DNA from: Bugula neritina
Taxonomy: Eukaryota; Bryozoa; Gymnolaemata; Cheilostomatida; Bugulidae
Direction: 5' to 3'
Assembly (NCBI GenBank): GCA_964035545.1
Contig: OZ037766.1
Span: forward strand, 21,088,767 to 21,152,766
Length of the DNA stretch: 64,000 nucleotides
How positions within the stretch are numbered: position 1 is the stretch's first letter; each line of letters starts with the position of its first letter. A program made the translations under genes and the position numbers. Below are positions 10,659-22,900 of the stretch, one piece after another. A model generated the notes under the pieces. It was not told the origin of the DNA. It saw only the letters and a list, made by a program, of their open reading frames with translations, and did not search any database.

Positions 10659-12950
10659 GATGGTTATTGTGTTGCTTGTTACTAACTCTTGGCTGTAAAA
10701 TATTATATACTGCTTTGTAATATATGAGTAGTATAAGATAAAACTACAATAAAAAAGTTTCAGTGCTTACAAAAGTCTACTTTTGTCACTAGTAGTATCA
10801 ATGCTGTTTTTTAGTTGCATGCAGTTACCTTTAGATAAAAGTGGGTTAGCAAAATAAAAAGATTGTGCGCTTTATTGAGTCTATCAAGTTTACAAAAATA
10901 CACTAAGGCATTTTTATGTCTACTAAAACTTATGCATAGCTTGGAAATGATTATTTTAGTAAAATGATGATATAATATGTCTGTAATTACTCAAACCATA
11001 TCCCTGACTAATACACTATGCTCAATTGAAAAAGACTTGAGTTACATTAATCAGCACTGGTGGTAAATTTTTGATCAAGGATTGATGTATTTCTGGCATG
11101 CATAATAATATTTCTCAGAGCAATCAATGTCCATCCAGCCATCAAACACTCCAATGTGATGCATAATACATATTTTGTCAGCATTAAAATTAACTGGTCT
11201 TTCGGATAGAAAATTAGACAGGATTATAGGAAATTTATTATTTTTGTAACCATTCCACTGCCATTTGCCTCCTTCTGCTTTCCCTGCCAGCCAGATGCTT
11301 TTATCAAGCCAGTCTAAAATGACAATGTATTGTATAGTGATGTAGGGTGACAGGGTATATAACAGGACATTAAAATGCTGCACATTCAAGTAAATGACAA
11401 AGTATAATTATACAAAATACAAAATCATCAATATATTACTTTGGTACACCTTAAAAGCTGATATCTAGTTTTATTGGCAACATATGGTTCCATTCACAGG
11501 TATAACTGAGTGAGCATTATTTAACTTTAAATTTATGCTATATCAATTTCGTGTTTTCCGATACTAAATTACCAGTATTGCAAAATAACATAATATTTTA
11601 TTTAGTCAATAAATACCATTTGTAAAATACTTGCATTAACAAGACACTGTGCTAGACTAAATATAACAGCTTACGTATACAGCAACAATATATGATATCC
11701 TATACTTAGGACTTATGGCGTCTTTTTCATTCAACAAAATGTTGAAAAAGAGACAATAGAAAATACTTTATATCAACGATATGAAGTTATTTCTCAATCT
11801 ATTGTACACACTAGCTTTAATTGACTTGCTATTTTAAGGCTTTCTGGCATTGTTTTTCAAACTTTTTGTTAAGACTCTTAGGAGTGTTGGCTGCTTTGGG
11901 CTTACCTTTTTTAAGGCTTAACTGGGTGCTGAACCAGTGAATCAGCTCTAGTGTGTCAAGGATAATCAGCCTTGCTCCCATTTTCTCACACGTAAATTTA
12001 GCTTTGTCCCAGGTAGCTGTGTCACTAGATAAATGTATGCACAACTGCCCTTGTTCATAGTGCATATCATATCCAGAAGGACATTTCATGCCATCTACAT
12101 TTTATACAAAACATTAGTTTTAAAATACATTAATTCTATAATGGTAGTTTAGACTTTAGAATGAGGAATACAGTTTTGGCTAGTTCAGCACTATCTTATA
12201 CTGATAGACAAATATATATGCAAGAACCTATACTGTAAATATATAAAAAATAAAATCTTCAATAAATGAAAAAAATAATCTATTTGGAAACAAATATCTT
12301 TTGTAAAAAAATATTGATTAGGCTTTGTTTTCTGCTGCTGGTTTTAATATTAATTTTTATGTATACAGTGAATAAAATATTGAATGTTGTCATAAGAAGC
12401 TAAAAACATCTGCATTGTGATACAGTGCACAATAACAACATTGTATATAAAGCTGTTCAGGCTTGCAAATTTTGTAGAAAACTTTCAATTTAAAAAACAC
12501 TTGTGATTAAATCACTTACTAGCTGTCGTACAAGTAGAGAAGATAGTGACGGCAATTATTAACAGAGATGCAACTTGGGTTGAGCCAAATCTCCCCATTC
12601 CTTAGCTTAGCATACACCACAATGCAGTAATATATAACAGACCCAATATTTTATAGAACTTAAATATTTGCGATGATTGTCAGTGTCATTATGTTTAGAA
12701 AACATTCAATTTATCTCCTTTGTAAATTATGATAAGCTGAACATGGAAAATAAGATTATAGCTTATTATCCTGTCTACATACTTGTGTGTCTATCTTATA
12801 GCAAATGTACAAATTATACTGACTCTTCCCAGCATGAGAATTTAATTTCAGTCATTTGTATTCAAATTGGTTGCTTTAAGCCAATTGTTACATAAAAATA
12901 AGTGTCTGGTGCAAAATAAAATTACTTGTTTTTGAAGTTGCAACTTCAAA
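10659..12950. repeat. Right copy of the tandem segmental duplication (intact CTLD gene copy)
   Basis: Counterpart of 6417-8920, about 4.2 kb away in direct orientation, and containing the whole intact CTLD gene at 11075-12598. Boundaries are approximate. Confidence 0.8.
11075..12598 (-). CDS. Secreted C-type-lectin-like protein, complete 3-exon gene (CTLD gene 4)
   Basis: Exons are 12520-12598, 11906-12094 and 11075-11313 (79, 189 and 239 nt). They join in phases 1 and 1 into 168 codons plus stop. Exon 1 is a signal peptide (MGRFGSTQVASLLIIAV) with a GTAAGT donor. Exon 2 carries MKCPSGYD, WDKAKFTCEKMG and LIILDTLELIHWF. Exon 3 carries SIWLAGK, WQWNGYKNNK, KICIMHH, WMDIDC and YYYACQK. The Cys pattern fits a single CTLD with an N-terminal Cys pair. 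The usual EPN/QPD sugar motif is absent, so lectin activity is uncertain. The start was chosen because the ATG opens the signal peptide directly downstream of an AT-rich promoter. A minus-strand AATAAA lies at 10871-10876, about 200 bp beyond the stop. This is the live sister of the pseudogene at 6825-8538. Confidence 0.88.
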
Positions 12951-14440
12951 AATAAGTAGTTTTGTTGGGAGTAGAAAATCTTGCAATCTTTTATTTTTCT
13001 ATTTAGAAAACTTTGTTTAGGATTTTGTAGTCCAGAAACAACTTGTAACCATTAACAGAATAAAATGAGTTCCAATATTATATATACTAGTGGTTCCAGA
13101 CCTTTTCATATTATTCCCCTTTTCTTGAACATTTGCTATCGATCTCCTCCTTTTAAAAGTTCCAATTCATATGTATGTACATGCATCACAAAACCTGACA
13201 TAATATATAAAAAAAATTATGTTTTTATTAAATTTGATTATATAATACTCAAAAAAGTTATAGTAGAAAAAAATCTACCATCATAAATAATTTTATATCT
13301 GTTTATTTAATTATTACTTAAAGCATATTTTGATATTAATATCACTATAAAATGCCTACTTTATTGTGGAACGTGAAGAATGCATTTAATTTATATAATA
13401 TTATCCAACATGTTATAGTAGTATATTATATTATATTATAATATAATATTATATTATATTATAATGGTTGCAATAGTATTATGCATGTATAAAACCACAG
13501 GGCAGCTCAATTATTATTAATGCATTGGCACAGCTGACGCTTTTGTGCAAACTTGCTTAAGTGTAGCTCTGTTTTTTTCTGCAGGTCAATATAGTTTCTC
13601 TTTTTATTTTTAATATTTAGCTATGGTGAGAATTCCACCTCACTTAAAGAAGTGTGCTGAATGACACCAAAATTCTTAGTGCCTTGTCAGCTATGCATGG
13701 AGGAATTTTGATTGTTGGAACTTATGGATCTCTTAAATTGATGAAGATTTCATTGCAGAATTATCAACTATTTTGATGAAATTTCTTCGTTTTGGAATGG
13801 GCCACGTGGCAAAGTTAAAAACTTTTTCCTTCTTTTTAGTTAGCCTAGACAGATACCGCTTAAACTCTGTTACGATTTCAGCGAGATGCTAAAAAATGTT
13901 TTGAAAGAAAACCTGAAACAAGTTATTTTTCTAAAAACTCTGTGAGTGTGAGGAAAAGACACCATATTTTTGATAATATGAACATGTAACTGCCACAACT
14001 TCAGTTAAACTTTGGAAGCATTGATTCTAGCTAATATGAAAAACAATGATGTGACGATTTTAAAGTTCAAGTTATTTAGGGAAGCAATTATGGTACTAGA
14101 TATGCGGCATGTAACTCATTGGGAGATCAGCTTGTGTTGCTGCTAAAAGTTCCAGTTGGTTTTTGCTTTCATGAAAAGTATAATTTGTCTGTATAATTAT
14201 ATAAGTAGTGTTCTCTCTGAACTTGCCCTATTTTACTCTAGAATTCTAGAATTTTCCATCCGGATTTACCCCAATTCGGACATCCGAAATGATATTCAAA
14301 TCAGACATCTGATTTATAATTGGTTGCCAAATCGAACAGAATTCCTTCGAATTGGACACCATGAACTTCGGGAAGTCCAAATTCGGTTAAATTCAGATTT
14401 ATATGTATATATAAAAGAGAGATAACTCCAAAATCTATTA
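12951..14440. other. Intergenic DNA between the CTLD cluster and the Patched-related gene, first part
   Basis: No exon-like segments were recognised. There is an imperfect TATTA-type array at about 13425-13465. A hAT-like terminal motif (AGTGGTTCCAGACCTTTT) sits near 13089, but I found no matching right end. A patch at 14255-14400 is rich in short inverted motifs such as AATTCGGA/TCCGAA. Confidence 0.5.
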
Positions 14441-14447
14441 CAATATA

Positions 14448-15020
<573 letters not shown>

Positions 15021-15049
15021 TATATTGCAGACTTTTTTCTATTGTGGTT

Positions 15050-15145
15050 CATGTGGTTGCAGTGTTAGGTTAACCCAGCAGACCCTGTGACCGGAGGTCT
15101 GTTGTTTGAATCCCAGTGGGAGGGGAGAGGAGGGAGCAATTTTCT
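15050..15145 (+). mobile_element. Possible tRNA-like SINE head (weak)
   Basis: A segment with TTAGGTTAACCCAGCAGACC followed 30 bases later by TTGTTTGAATCCC resembles A- and B-box spacing of a tRNA-derived SINE. A purine-rich GGGAGGGGAGAGGAGGGAG follows. There is no target-site duplication and no second copy in the window. Confidence 0.3.
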
Positions 15146-15680
15146 TTTAGTGGTGCATATAAGTGAAATAATTCCATCAAAGTTCATTAAAAAAGCAATC
15201 ACGATACTAATGTGCTTTGGAATGCTGAGTTTTTTTTCTGGTAAACATTAACTAATGGCTCTTTCAGTAACTCATCATAGATTCTCATAGCTTGTTATGT
15301 TTAGTTTGCACACCAGGCATGCAGTATAGTAGCAGATGCAAGAATAGACTTTTGAGCTGATGTTATTTTTTTAAAGAAATTTCTGTTAGATTTTCTTCAT
15401 TATCATTTTTATTTAATTTCTATAAGCTCCTTTAGAGCCTTAGACTTGAGTATAGATAAAAAATGAGCAGTTTGAATATTTATTGCTATATCCTGTGTAT
15501 GTATACTCTATGTCAGCCACCAGTATAAACATACTGAGTTGAACTTGCAACCTGATCGAGAAGTGAATGGTTTGAGTAGCCCAAATATTTAGTTTTTCAT
15601 ATATAAAATATAGGTTTCTTCAAATTGCTTTGTTCGTTGGTATTTTATTTTGATTCAGCCACACCAAACTTTCATGATCA

Positions 15681-15921
15681 TGAATGTAGTTTTGTTACCA
15701 AGCTAAATCAAGAATTTATAAAAACGTCATTTAATTCGATCAGAAACATATGATGCGTGGGAGCAATCATAACATGTAGTAATGGTAGGATGAGAGGCAT
15801 TTATAGAGGCACCTCATCCTACTATTACTACATATTATTATTGCTCCCATGCATCATATGTTTGATTGAAATGACGTTTTCATAAATTCCTGATTTAGCT
15901 TAGTTACAAAAACTAAATTCA
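15681..15921. mobile_element. Foldback element with about 110-bp inverted arms
   Basis: Arms 15681-15794 and 15813-15921 are reverse complements with scattered mismatches. For example, AAACATATGATGCGTGGGAG on the left pairs with the complement of CTCCCATGCATCATATGTTT on the right. A loop of about 18 bases separates them. No coding capacity; MITE-like. The right arm runs into the direct repeat that starts at 15891. Confidence 0.88.
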
Positions 15922-16231
15922 CCAACATTTACTGGCATGTTATATATATGCACATCTATGTCAAAATAGGCTGTACTCTATCTACTCAGTACTTTACATA
16001 TCACTTTTTGTACACAAAGCTAACAATATACTAGGGTAGGTTGATCAGTATTCTTCAAAATTTTAGGATTTGTGTCCTCAATGTTTGCTAGCAGTTTTAT
16101 TGCTAAATTTGCTACCTAGTTTGCTATCTCTCAATAAAATTATTATGAGTAAAATCATACTTAAGACACAAGCTGTTTGACAAACTAGACTCTTCTATTA
16201 ATGTTAACCTATTTTCTAAATTCAAATACAG
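15891..16231. repeat. 341-bp direct repeat, copy A
   Basis: Nearly the same sequence recurs at 17395-17735 in the same orientation, about 1.5 kb away. Both contain TGCACATCTATGTCAA, the stretch CTGTACTCTATCTACTCAGT, AGGTTGATCAG and AAATTCAAATACAGA. No open frame spans it. Confidence 0.88.
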
Positions 16232-16987
16232 AACAAAAGCATTTAAAAAATAGCTTTTGATGATTGCAATGCAAAATAATATGAATAATTTTAATTTAAT
16301 ATATTTTAATTTTATTGTACAATGCTTTGCATGAGAACATCATAGCTTTAAGATCAGCATGGTCATTATTAAGTAATAGAATGAGAAAGAAATAAGTATA
16401 ATAGGTAAATTGTAATAAATATTCATTAAATAAAAAACAGAAGTTGAAATAGATGGTAACTATAATTTATATCATAAAAAGTTATTTTTGTAAGGAGATT
16501 TTTAACAATACATTAGCAGAACAAAAATAAAATAAATGTATATTTTTATGTTTTTCAACATTGGCAAACATACTGTATTTGAGCACCAAACTATCTTTTT
16601 GCATTGAACAAAAATAATGAGTGTCGGAAAATATTTTTTGGTTACTAAATAAAAAATATAGCAATAAACAATTAACTTTCAATAAAGATGTTTTTATTAT
16701 ACATAAAGCATGAATAAATCTGATAACCAAACTTTGCTTAAAACATGACATCATAAATAATAAGTGAACACCAAGTTTGTAGACGTGTGAATAATATTTA
16801 CAGGTTATCATGAGTAATTTTGATCTATTGTAAACTGCATCTAGCTTCTAAATGGAGAAAAACACAAACTACTTTGAAGTATTAAAATGACAGCAGCTGA
16901 TGTACTACTAGCAGGTAAATAGGTTCACCTTGTGTAAACTCCTCTAAATGACTTTGTCATGATATATTAAAGATTACCTATGTGACA

Positions 16988-19900
16988 TCATATCCTGTTG
17001 AGATATCGTTCACAGTCTCCAATAATATCATTGTGGTTAGTAAAGTTAAACTGCCTAGGTTGAACATTGCCAGCGGTAGATGAAGACTTAGCTAGATAAA
17101 ACAAACAGAATTATGATATATTGTCATCACAATTTAAGGACGTACCAGATGAGAAAAGTAGCAAAATAAGTTAAATTTTCTTGTGTACCTACACCAAAAT
17201 TCAATATCACAAAACTGTAAAATGCTGTTTATTATGTCATATAGAAATAGTTCTAGACATAAGTCTACAAGTTTCATACTTATTGTGAAGGTGCGACACA
17301 CGATAAATGAATGTTCTTTTAGGTCCAAACAGATCAGATGAAAATGCCATAATGATGGAGATGTACTTATATGCTCCCCTTACTAGCGCTATGTTGATTT
17401 AGTTTGGTTGAAAAAACTATTTTCGCCTACATTTACTTGCATGTTATATATATGCACATCTATGTCAAGATAAACTGTACTCTATCTACTCAGTACTTTA
17501 CATATAACTTTTTGTACACAAATCTAACAATATACTAAGGTAGGTTGATCAGCATTCTTCTAATTTTTAAGATTTGTGTCCTCAATGTTTGCGAGCAGTT
17601 TTAATGATGAATTTGCTACTTAGTTTGCTACCTCTCGTTAAAATTATTATGAGTAAAATCATACTTAAGACACAAGCTGTGTGACAAACTCGATTTTTGA
17701 TGTTAAACTATTTTTTTTCTAAATTCAAATACAGACGTCTAAATTATGATGAGCTACATTAAACTACCCTAAAAGTGGTCCCTTTGAAATAAACTGAAAC
17801 TTGCACTTGCATTTTATACCAATACAACTCAGCAACAAAGAAACTAATGATTTGGAATTATAACTCATAAATAAGTAGACGATTGACAGGACAAACAGCA
17901 TCACCTGAGTAAGATGCAGATCATAAAACTACAGTTGTGTTCGTATCATGTGTTTGAACACTCGCTCAATTCGTTCAGTCTTCTGAAAATATATAGATGT
18001 GCCTACTCAATATCAAACCTACCAGCTCCAGACACCTGCTGTTCCAAGTCATTCAGCATTTTGTCGAGTTCTTCTTGAGTGGATATTCCTCTAGCGTCAT
18101 CAGGTTTTCTGTTAAATAACTGAAGGCTCTCCTCATCAAACTGAGAGCCATCTCTCTCGCCACCTTCTAACTCCTAGAGGAGACAAGAAAGTTGGAATTT
18201 TATTACATAAATATTATGTGCTTTTGATCAAGCATAGAGCATAGAGCAAATATCCTGAAAAGGTGCCACCCAAGATAGACGCTTCCCAATTAGACGCTAT
18301 TTATTTATTTATTTCAGTACAATATATATTTATATGCAATTTATTTGAATATTATTAAAATATACCTATATTTAAATAAATTTGGAACAATTGCATGTTA
18401 TTTAGCACATACATAAAGACTGACTAAATGAACAGTTATTATAAAGGAAACATGCTCACCTGCCGGTCTGGGAGCCCTTCGATATACAACTCAACTTTTT
18501 GCTGATTGGTGGTATTTGGCATAGCCACCGACCTGTCCTTCCCTGCAAGAAGTCTATCAATATCAACTGCGTGCTTGCTGCCCGAGAGATCTTTGAGTGT
18601 TATGGACATGTTTGAAGTGATAGACTTGTGTGTGGCTGTGAGGTATGGTTCTGGCCCGATCCAACTCAACAGCACTGGTAGCAGACCCAGACCATTGAAT
18701 AAACCAAACACTACCACCAGGAAAAACACCTAGACAACAGATGAATATGTATGAGGAGAGTTATGTCACTGCAGTTATTAACAACTCATGTTGATAGTGA
18801 ATTCATACTTATCAACAATTCATGCTAAATGCTAATTGTGAACCTATACAGTGCATGTGCGACTTTAGAATACAAAATGAAATGTTATAGTATTCAAAAT
18901 ATGTCACGGAAATAAATTCACATGTTTCAGACCATAAATGCAAAATCTTGTAACTGCAAGTTCCGAAGATTTTTTAAAGCTGTAGCCATACAAAACTTCT
19001 GGACCCTGTCATAAGGGTCCAGAAGTTTCATTCAAACTATGTTTAGGTAATAAGAAGTTTTATGCAAAGGAAAATAATATTAAATGAAGTTGGGCTATTA
19101 TAAAGCTATTCTTCAAAATAAATATGTTAGCATATAATAACTGAGAAGGATTTAGTACAAATATTTAGTCCAGAAATCAATCAAGAAATTTACATAATGG
19201 GTGTTTCTGGTAACATTATTTGAATAGGTCACCAGACTTGAATGAGAGAACTTATCAAATACGTAAAAGTTACGGTTGGTTTATATCTCTGCTGAAAAAG
19301 TACCGAGTTTCAGTTAACATAAATCATCTAAGCACCACAAGTTATAGTTTTAATGAAAATCGTTGAAATCATATTGACGTGGAAACTACTCTCTGATAAT
19401 GAAACATGACTCGCTTAATCGCTATTTGATGCTCTTTGAAAACGTAATGAGTTATTTGAGTCGACAGCACAAAAGCGTTGATTGAGAAAGGCAGTCGATA
19501 TATTTATGAATACAAACACCAATATTTACATGGAGTTATCATTCCTTTTTATTGTTATTTTAAAATAGGACGACTAAGTTATCACAAATAAAAAATTTTG
19601 AAGAATGGCCTTTACAATGCAATGCAACTAAGTAAAATTTTCAAATCGGCCAAATTGAATTTCTGACTGAGATCGTGAAGGTATAAACTTTAGAAACTGA
19701 TTGCTCAAAAGTGTGTATTTAACAAATCTAACTATGACTTGAAAGCAGGCTAACTACAAGTATAATTTTAATGAGTGATTGTTTATAGTTACTGCACTCA
19801 CCTTGAAAAAAGTAATAAACACGTAGGAGTTAGAAGTGGCTAGAAGAATAAAAGCCAGGAATGTGCTGAACCCTCCATTAATGATGGCTGAACCCATAGT

Positions 19901-22900
19901 TGCCACGGTGATTTTTGCTCTTTCTATATAGAAATAAACACATAACTCTATCACATGCACAAGTTAAGATACCAAACAAGTATGATCTATACTGAAGTCT
20001 TTTTATGCCAAGATAAGGCTCACAAATGTTTAGCTACTGAACTTAGAAACAGTTGGTAGAAAGACAGGCATATGTGACATACAGATGCAAATTTCTTATG
20101 AGCTAGCAGAAATATTTTAGACAGTACAAAATAAAGTAACTGATAGATAAAAATCTGATTTTATTAAAAAACCAGAGCTAGATTATTGCAACATGAAAAG
20201 ATCACATACACATGAATACATGTATAAAGATTAATAAGTGACACCAATTTTCAGGCTAAGAACAATTGAAAATTTCCTATCCATTCCGCAACTATATCTA
20301 GACGTAAATTGCTTGATATTTTAAATTTACTAATCAGTTTTTAGCTGTTTGCATATTCAGTGACTTAATGGAAATGTACCAAGAGTGTATATGCACCAGT
20401 TGTAACAAAACCCAGTAAGAAAAAATTAAATATTGAACATTGAATAGTATGACTTAAATTGCTACGCATCCCAAAAATGTAACCACTTACGTTTTAATGT
20501 GCAGCATAACTTATCAAATTAAAACTAATGAAGTTAGTTACTAAGTTACTTGACAAATTGAGTAAAAACTCAGACCCAGTGAACAATTGCTATGTTGAAA
20601 AATGGCCAATTAGTTGTAGAATTGAGCAATATAAATTTCTTTAGAGGGAGAGCGCCTAAATAACCCTCTGTGCATATGGTATCCAGTTTATAGGCACTAG
20701 CTAGAATTGGTGAAACTTACAAAGCAAAGTTTATTATGCCAGTTTTTTGTTGTTGAAAGGCCTTCATTAGTAAAAATACACTAAATTATGATGCAACAAA
20801 CGTTTTTGCTTAAAAATGTGCTGACATGCATTGGCTGGTTTGACAAATAGTAAATCAGGGAGCTACCAAAGATGGGGACACTTGCAATCATAATCCTATT
20901 ATTGGGCAATACATGTAAATCAACTTCTATTCATAATACAAAATACTAAAATTATATAGAATATAATTTTTAAATCTTATAATACAGCTATCAAATAAAA
21001 TAATATAATATTCTAATAAATAAGACAAGCATGTTATTTTTACTTGGCCTAGAGCTTGAGTCCACAGTTACATTTTAAGAGAGTTAACCATGCTACAATC
21101 ATCAACTAGACATTAGACTACACACCTTACTCGTTCATAGCTGATATGATAGTGTGATATACTATGATAAAGTGTGATATGATACAGTGTGATATGATAT
21201 GCTGTCATATAAAATCATATAACAATGTAATGAAACAGAGCTACACTTGCTTAATAATCACGTGTAGGCACTACAAAGCAAAGCAGTGCTAGAAACTACA
21301 GTTAGATTTGCATGGGTTTAATATTTAACTAAACGGTTGACAATATTGATACTTGGCAAACATGTTGAACTGTTAAGCCGGAAATTTCCCTGCCTGAGTG
21401 TGGCACGAAAACTTAACACAGACGGCAAAGTAGTGCAGATCCATGCAGTCAACATGCTGAGAGAATTTCACAAACAGTTTTTCCAGTAATGATCTAATTG
21501 GTTGAATACGATTTGGTGTTTTTGTTTTTATTCTCATCAACTAAGAATTATTACCAGCGAGAATTTAAAATGAAATAACTCAAAACATTTGCAGCCAATC
21601 CATAACAAATTTACGATTGGTCACTCTAGTTTCACCCCCCCCCCCTTAGCAACATATTGCGTGTGGTAGGATAAATTCGAACTTGAAACTCTGATGTGTG
21701 TTAAATTTTCCTAAAGCTAGCTACTCTAATGGTTAGGTAGTGTTAAGTTTCTACTAAACTCATGCAATTACTCAAACTATCGACTTTCAACTTAGCTTAG
21801 GGTCTCACAGGTGACACGACAAAACATCAACTTTAAACAAGAACAAGAACTTCGAAGCATTCCGATTGAGTGAACAAATGGAAGAATAAGATTAAAACAC
21901 ATGGACTTCAACTTAATCAATATTTCAATTATACAATCAGAGATGAAAAGCAAAAGGTGTAGAAATCTAAATTCCTAACCAAAATTAGTATGAATATATT
22001 CAAATATGCAGAGGAAAAAAGTTAGGCCTACAATATTTTGTGGCAATTCACAACATAGTTATTTACTTAAAAAAATATATGATATTGACCCATGTTGTGT
22101 AGAAGCAAATCATGATTTAAATAAAATACAAGCAAGCAAATTTCATGAGTAAAATCTGGAAAATGCAAATTTTGATGTATCAACACTTCAAAATCTTTGT
22201 ACAACAAATACGAAAAATCAAATGTAAGAAAAGCTACATATGTGCTAATTACTAAGAGCTAACTATTCAGCTTGTTCATTTCTAAAAGATTTCACTCTTA
22301 AAATATTTTTTTCAGTTAACACTCACTTAAAATAGATATATAATAAAATGTAAATACATCAAAGTTTTAACTAAAATTAAACCATAAGTAAGTAAAAGCC
22401 ATCTGAGTCGTTTTTCAAATTTCATAGAATAAATTAAATTTCATCAACACATTTGAATTCACTCATATGTTGCAACTAAATTATATTTTTGAACTATTAA
22501 CATTATATTACCATCTTTATTGTCGACACCTTTGAACATACAAGAAAATGAAGTGCATATAAAGCAATGAGCTAGCAAAGCAATCAATACACCTCCAAGT
22601 TATAAAAGAAAAGAAAACTCCAAATATGAATCCAAGGTTAAAGCACATATTAAAATACATTTTACAGCTGTGTAATTATTTTAACCATAAATTTAAAAAA
22701 CAACGTAAAAAAATTGAAAATTGTCAGTAAGCAGCTGAATAGAAGAAGAAAAACTAGACAAAGGGGTGTAGTCTAAAAGAGACAAGGTACAATATCAAAT
22801 GTTATAGAATCTATTTACTAAACAAATCTCATGATCAGGATACACAATTTATTTAGAACGATGGGGAAGGGTAGTAACATTACAAATAAAGGTAAGACAA

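Noticed and set aside
13085-13110. hAT-like terminal repeat AGTGGTTCCAGACCTTTT
   Set aside because: No matching right end, target-site duplication or internal transposase was found, so an element cannot be delimited.
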